A stretch of 34,127 bases of DNA from Mastigamoeba balamuthi (Eukaryota; Evosea; Mastigamoebida; Mastigamoebidae), in assembly GCA_902651635.1 (NCBI GenBank), contig CACRSC010000122.1:1-34127 (forward strand). Direction: 5' to 3'. Of this stretch, positions 31,328-34,127 are shown piece after piece (position 1 is the first letter of the stretch; the number at the start of each line of letters is the position of its first letter). Below the pieces are notes generated by a model. The model did no database searches. It was given only the letters and a program-made list of their open reading frames with translations, and was not told the DNA's origin. Both the position numbers and the translations under genes were made by a program.

Positions 31328-31415
31328 TTGAACAATGTATTCTGCGATATCTCATCGGATATTTTTGCAGGAGATCCCACACATTTAAGGTCCGCCGTCT
31401 CTGCTGGGCCGCGCA
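31328..31415. promoter_or_regulatory. 88-nt bidirectional promoter
   Basis: The metallophosphoesterase (minus) and alpha/beta hydrolase (plus) start codons are separated by only 88 nt. The gap contains GATATCTC (31346-31353) and GGATATTTTT (31357-31366), resembling the elements upstream of other genes in this window. Confidence 0.55.
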
Positions 31416-32569
31416 ATGGCCAGCGATCTCTCACAGGAGGCGCCGCTCCGCGACTCTCACGGCCTCGTCGACATCGAGGGCCTCGACGCGCGGGGCACCC
31501 ACGGCAGCGCCAGCACCGAGGCCGGCGGGGAGTCGCACTACTGGCTCTACGGCGGTGGGCCCGTCCGCGTGGTCCTCGTCGGCGGCCTCAACGCCACGCA
31601 CCACTCGTGGGAGGAGCAGATCGCCGCCCTCGCCGGCGCCTCACCCGACCGCTACAGCGTCCTGGTGCCCGAGAACCGTGGGACAGGGCTCTCCAAGGGT
31701 GCGAGACTCGTCGCCAATCAACTGATTTCCGCAGCAGAGCGAATGCGCTCACAAAGCCCCGAATGCAGCGACTCCGGGGCCGTACACGACGCAGCTGCTG
31801 GCACGCGACTGCTGGGCCGTGATGCAGGCGGCTGGGTGGGCGGGGGACGGGAGCCCGCGCGTGCACCTGGTGGGCCACTCTCTGGGCGGGATGGTCGCCC
31901 AGGAGCTCTTCCTCGCGCACCCCTCGTCCTTCGCGTCGCTCGCCCTCGCCAACACGCACGCGGGTGGCTCCTCGTGGTCGCTGCTCCCGAGCCTCTGGTC
32001 CGTGGCGACCCTGCTGCGCATGTCGTGGACCAGCGACCCCAGGCGCCTCTGCGAGCACGCCGCTGGCATCATGTTCTCGGCCGAGTTCCTCGCGGAGGGG
32101 TCCAACAGAGAGGCTGTCGTCCAGAAGCTGCTCAGGCGCGTGCGCCTCGGCGGACTCCCGGACCCCGCGGCGAGCAGGGCGCAGTCCGCCGCGGCAATGG
32201 CGCACGACACTCGGTCGCGGCTGCGCGCTGTGCGTGAGTCTGGCGTCCCCGTTGTCGTGTTTGTAAGCACCGGTGAGACTCGTTCTGCTGCGTTGCCACG
32301 CGACTCGCGCCAACTAAGCGGGCTCTGCGATCCCCACAGGGGACCTCATGGTGTCGCCGGCGCACGGGAGGAACATTGCCAGAGAGACGGAGGCATCGCT
32401 GCACGAGGCCGAGGGAGCTGGCCACCAGCTCAACGACGAGTGCGCCGAGTGGTTTACCGCAAGGCTCGTTGAACATATCTGCCTCTCGGAGCAGAGGGGC
32501 TCAACAGTCACCACAATGCAACACCGTCATGGCAATCAAACGCACAACCAGAGCGCGAAACTGCTTTGA
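31416..32569 (+). CDS. Alpha/beta hydrolase fold protein
   Basis: Exons are 31416..31698, 31769..32272 and 32340..32569, giving 338 aa; the introns are 70 and 67 nt with donors GTGCGA and GTGAGA, both phase 1. Motifs run in fold order: VVLVGGLNATHHSWEEQI (oxyanion region), ENRGTGLSKA, the nucleophile elbow HLVGHSLGGMVAQE, then FVSTGDLMVSP with the likely catalytic Asp and EGAGHQLND with the likely His. A variable cap sits between the elbow and the Asp. The family includes esterases, lipases and epoxide hydrolases; the substrate is unknown. No signal peptide is visible. The C-terminal tail after EHICLSEQ is polar and may be a recent extension. Confidence 0.85.
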
Positions 32570-32696
32570 CGTGAGACCCGGGTTGGCCATCTGAACAGAG
32601 TCTATACAAGAGGAGGTGCATTTTGTGGGTTCCAGGACTCATGACAAACAGAAGCCTGGATCAATCTCATTCTCCTCACGCCCAGCATATGAGCCC

Positions 32697-34060
32697 TCAG
32701 ATGGCGCAGAGAACTGCGGCAAGCAGGGCCACACCCGCCAGGAGAGGGGCCGTGGCAGCCGCCTGCTGCTGCTGGGCGGTGCGAGCAACGCCGACCGTGT
32801 TGGAGAACTTGGCCGACTGGGCGTTCCTCCTGACTACACGCCTGAGCACCGTGCTCTCGTCGAGGACGACGCTGAGGGTGGTGGTGATGGTGAGGTCCTC
32901 GTCGACCCTGAAGTTGGTGCTGTCGAGGAGGAACTTGTAGCAGACCCAGGTGGGGTCCGTGGCGGCGGGGCAGGTCTCGATGGCGAAGCCGAAGAGGGAC
33001 GTGCCGCTGTCGTACATGGTGACGGGGCTGGGGCCGGTGAGGGCGTCGCCCTCGAGGACGACCGAGACGATGTCGGTGCGGATCAGGGCGAGGTCGGTGT
33101 AGACGTGGTCGCGGACGTGGACCCAGTCGCCGAGGAAGAAGCGGATGGTCTCGTCGGGGGTGGAGGCGTCGGCGTGGGTGGTCTGGATGCCGTTGAGGCG
33201 GACGGTGGTGTTGAGCATGCACCAGTTCTCCATGCCCTCGAGGGTGCCCCGGAGCCCCGTGGCGTGGGTGGCCGACTCCGGGGTGCTGCTCTTGAGGGTG
33301 AAGGCGAGGCTGAAGGCGTCGGCGATGCTGGTGGAGCAGATCGAGTACTGGTCGATGACGGCCTTGAGGTGCCAGCGCTGCTTGTTGTACGCCGAGTTGA
33401 CGAGGCCCACGTAGGCCAGCGTCGCGATGCTCTGGATGTGGCCCTCGACGCCGCTGATCGCCATGGTGGCGGGGTCGATCTGGTAGTCGGCCTCGGCGGC
33501 CACCGTGATGAGGTCGAACTCCACCGTGGGCGAGCTGCGGTCCAGCGGCACAAAGACCGAGAACTTCTGGATGTAGCCCCACACCAGCGTCGCGTCCAGC
33601 GTGCTGATCACGCTGCTCACGTCCAGCGTCCGGAACAGCACGATCTCGAAGCCCACCGACGCCTCGTACTGCCGCGTGTAGGTGTGGCCCGCCAGCGTGA
33701 AGCTCTCGTTCAGGCTGACGTGGATCAGGAACCGCATGTTGTACTGGTACGGGGCCTCGGTGATGTACGGCTGCGCGTATTGGATCAGGTACGGCAGCGG
33801 CAGGTGCGAGATGCTCTCGAACTTGCACGGCAGCTCCACAAACGCCAGCGCCACCGGCGTCGGGCCGTACGTGTCCGGGTTCTGGAACGCCGCGCGCACG
33901 CCCCAGCGCCCGGGCACCGTCTGCGGCACTGTCAGGTTCAGGTCGACCGTGTCGCCCAGAGTCCCCGACAGCGTCTGCGTCAGCAGCGGCGGCTCCACCA
34001 GGATCTCCGCCTGCGTCGGCTTCAGCGGGTACGGGCACGGAATGGCCGTGGCAACCACGC
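32697..34060 (-). CDS. Paralog of the fibro-slime surface protein, 5' end outside the window
   Basis: The last exon runs from a splice acceptor (GCACGCAG, 34061-34068) to the stop at 32697 and gives 453 aa in a single stretch. It aligns with the C-terminal half of the protein at 2029-4800: both have STLDATLVWGYI, VPLDRSxPTVEFDL, QRWHL, QYSICST, ENWCMLNTT, RFFLGDWVHVRDHV and a related end. The tail (APLLAGVALLAAVLCAI) is GPI-signal-like. The paralog at 2029-4800 has one intron inside this region (2721-2787); this copy has none. The first ATG (34070) lies in the intron, so it is not the start; fibro-slime exons are expected to the right of the window. Molecular function is unknown. Confidence 0.75.
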
Positions 34061-34074
34061 CTGCGTGCATAGAG

Positions 34075-34077
<3 letters not shown>

Positions 34078-34127
<50 letters not shown>
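34078..34127. repeat. GA microsatellite at the window edge
   Basis: About 25 GA units run to the window end. On the minus strand this is a CT tract directly upstream of the splice acceptor at 34061, so it doubles as that intron's pyrimidine tract. The total length is unknown. Confidence 0.9.

Noticed and set aside
32602-34038. 478-codon minus-strand ORF overlapping the fibro-slime paralog
   Set aside because: It is an alternative frame full of His/Arg/Pro runs. The overlapping frame aligns with the paralog at 2029-4800.
1-34127. CRISPR array, prokaryotic operons, prophage or insertion sequence
   Set aside because: There are no spaced direct repeats, no transposase and no operon-like packing, and introns are present throughout. 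The window is eukaryotic.
1-34127. tRNA or rRNA genes
   Set aside because: I saw no convincing cloverleaf or rRNA core by eye. A covariance-model scan would be needed to exclude small RNAs.

Overview
The window is nuclear DNA from a GC-rich, intron-rich unicellular eukaryote. Nine of the ten recognisable genes that are complete carry small spliceosomal introns (mostly 45-115 nt). The protein families are eukaryotic: UHRF1-like, Pop4/Rpp29, METTL22-like, sphingosine kinase, a TBC Rab-GAP and an F-box protein. The large ectodomain proteins (fibro-slime, thrombospondin type-3, Lin-12/Notch repeats, GPI-like tails) resemble the repertoire of amoebozoans. An archamoeba or similar GC-rich amoebozoan is my best guess, but the sequence does not prove it. 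I rebuilt the gene models by hand from splice sites, reading-frame continuity and family alignment from memory. Where a spliced chain stays open through many phase-matched joins, I treat that as strong evidence.

Layout, left to right. 1-500 is AT-rich and unlike the rest. Minus strand: a METTL22-like lysine methyltransferase (634-1651), a large fibro-slime cell-surface protein (2029-4800), an unassigned HExxH protein (5986-7231) and sphingosine kinase (7806-10164). Plus strand: a UHRF1-like UBL-PHD-SRA-RING protein (11138-14243). A G/T-only tract separates it from the convergent minus-strand gene at 15033-20303. That gene reads as one open chain of 19 exons: signal segment, thrombospondin type-3 repeats, two membrane segments, a tail of exon-encoded repeats and a C-terminal TBC Rab-GAP domain. 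Next come a repeat-rich gap with a 43-C run, then on the minus strand an F-box/leucine-rich/UIM protein (21534-24224) and a trypsin fused to about eleven Lin-12/Notch repeats (24582-27460). The right part is compact: a two-helix membrane protein (28260-29032, minus) divergent from POP4 (29146-30303, plus), and a metallophosphoesterase (30398-31327, minus) divergent from an alpha/beta hydrolase (31416-32569, plus). The window ends in a 5'-truncated paralog of the first fibro-slime protein (32697-34060, minus) and a GA microsatellite.

The genes do not form one pathway. The themes are cell-surface adhesion and proteolysis (two fibro-slime-family proteins, trypsin-LNR, TSP3-TBC), lipid and membrane signalling (sphingosine kinase, TBC GAP) and chromatin or RNA housekeeping (UHRF1-like, METTL22-like, Pop4). 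The least ordinary observations are the TSP3-membrane-repeat-TBC fusion, the trypsin-LNR fusion, the UHRF1-like protein with an inserted Cys cluster and no visible tandem Tudor, and the splice sites. About half the donors read GTNCG, several introns are GC-AG with a GCACG donor, and two may be only 19-25 nt.
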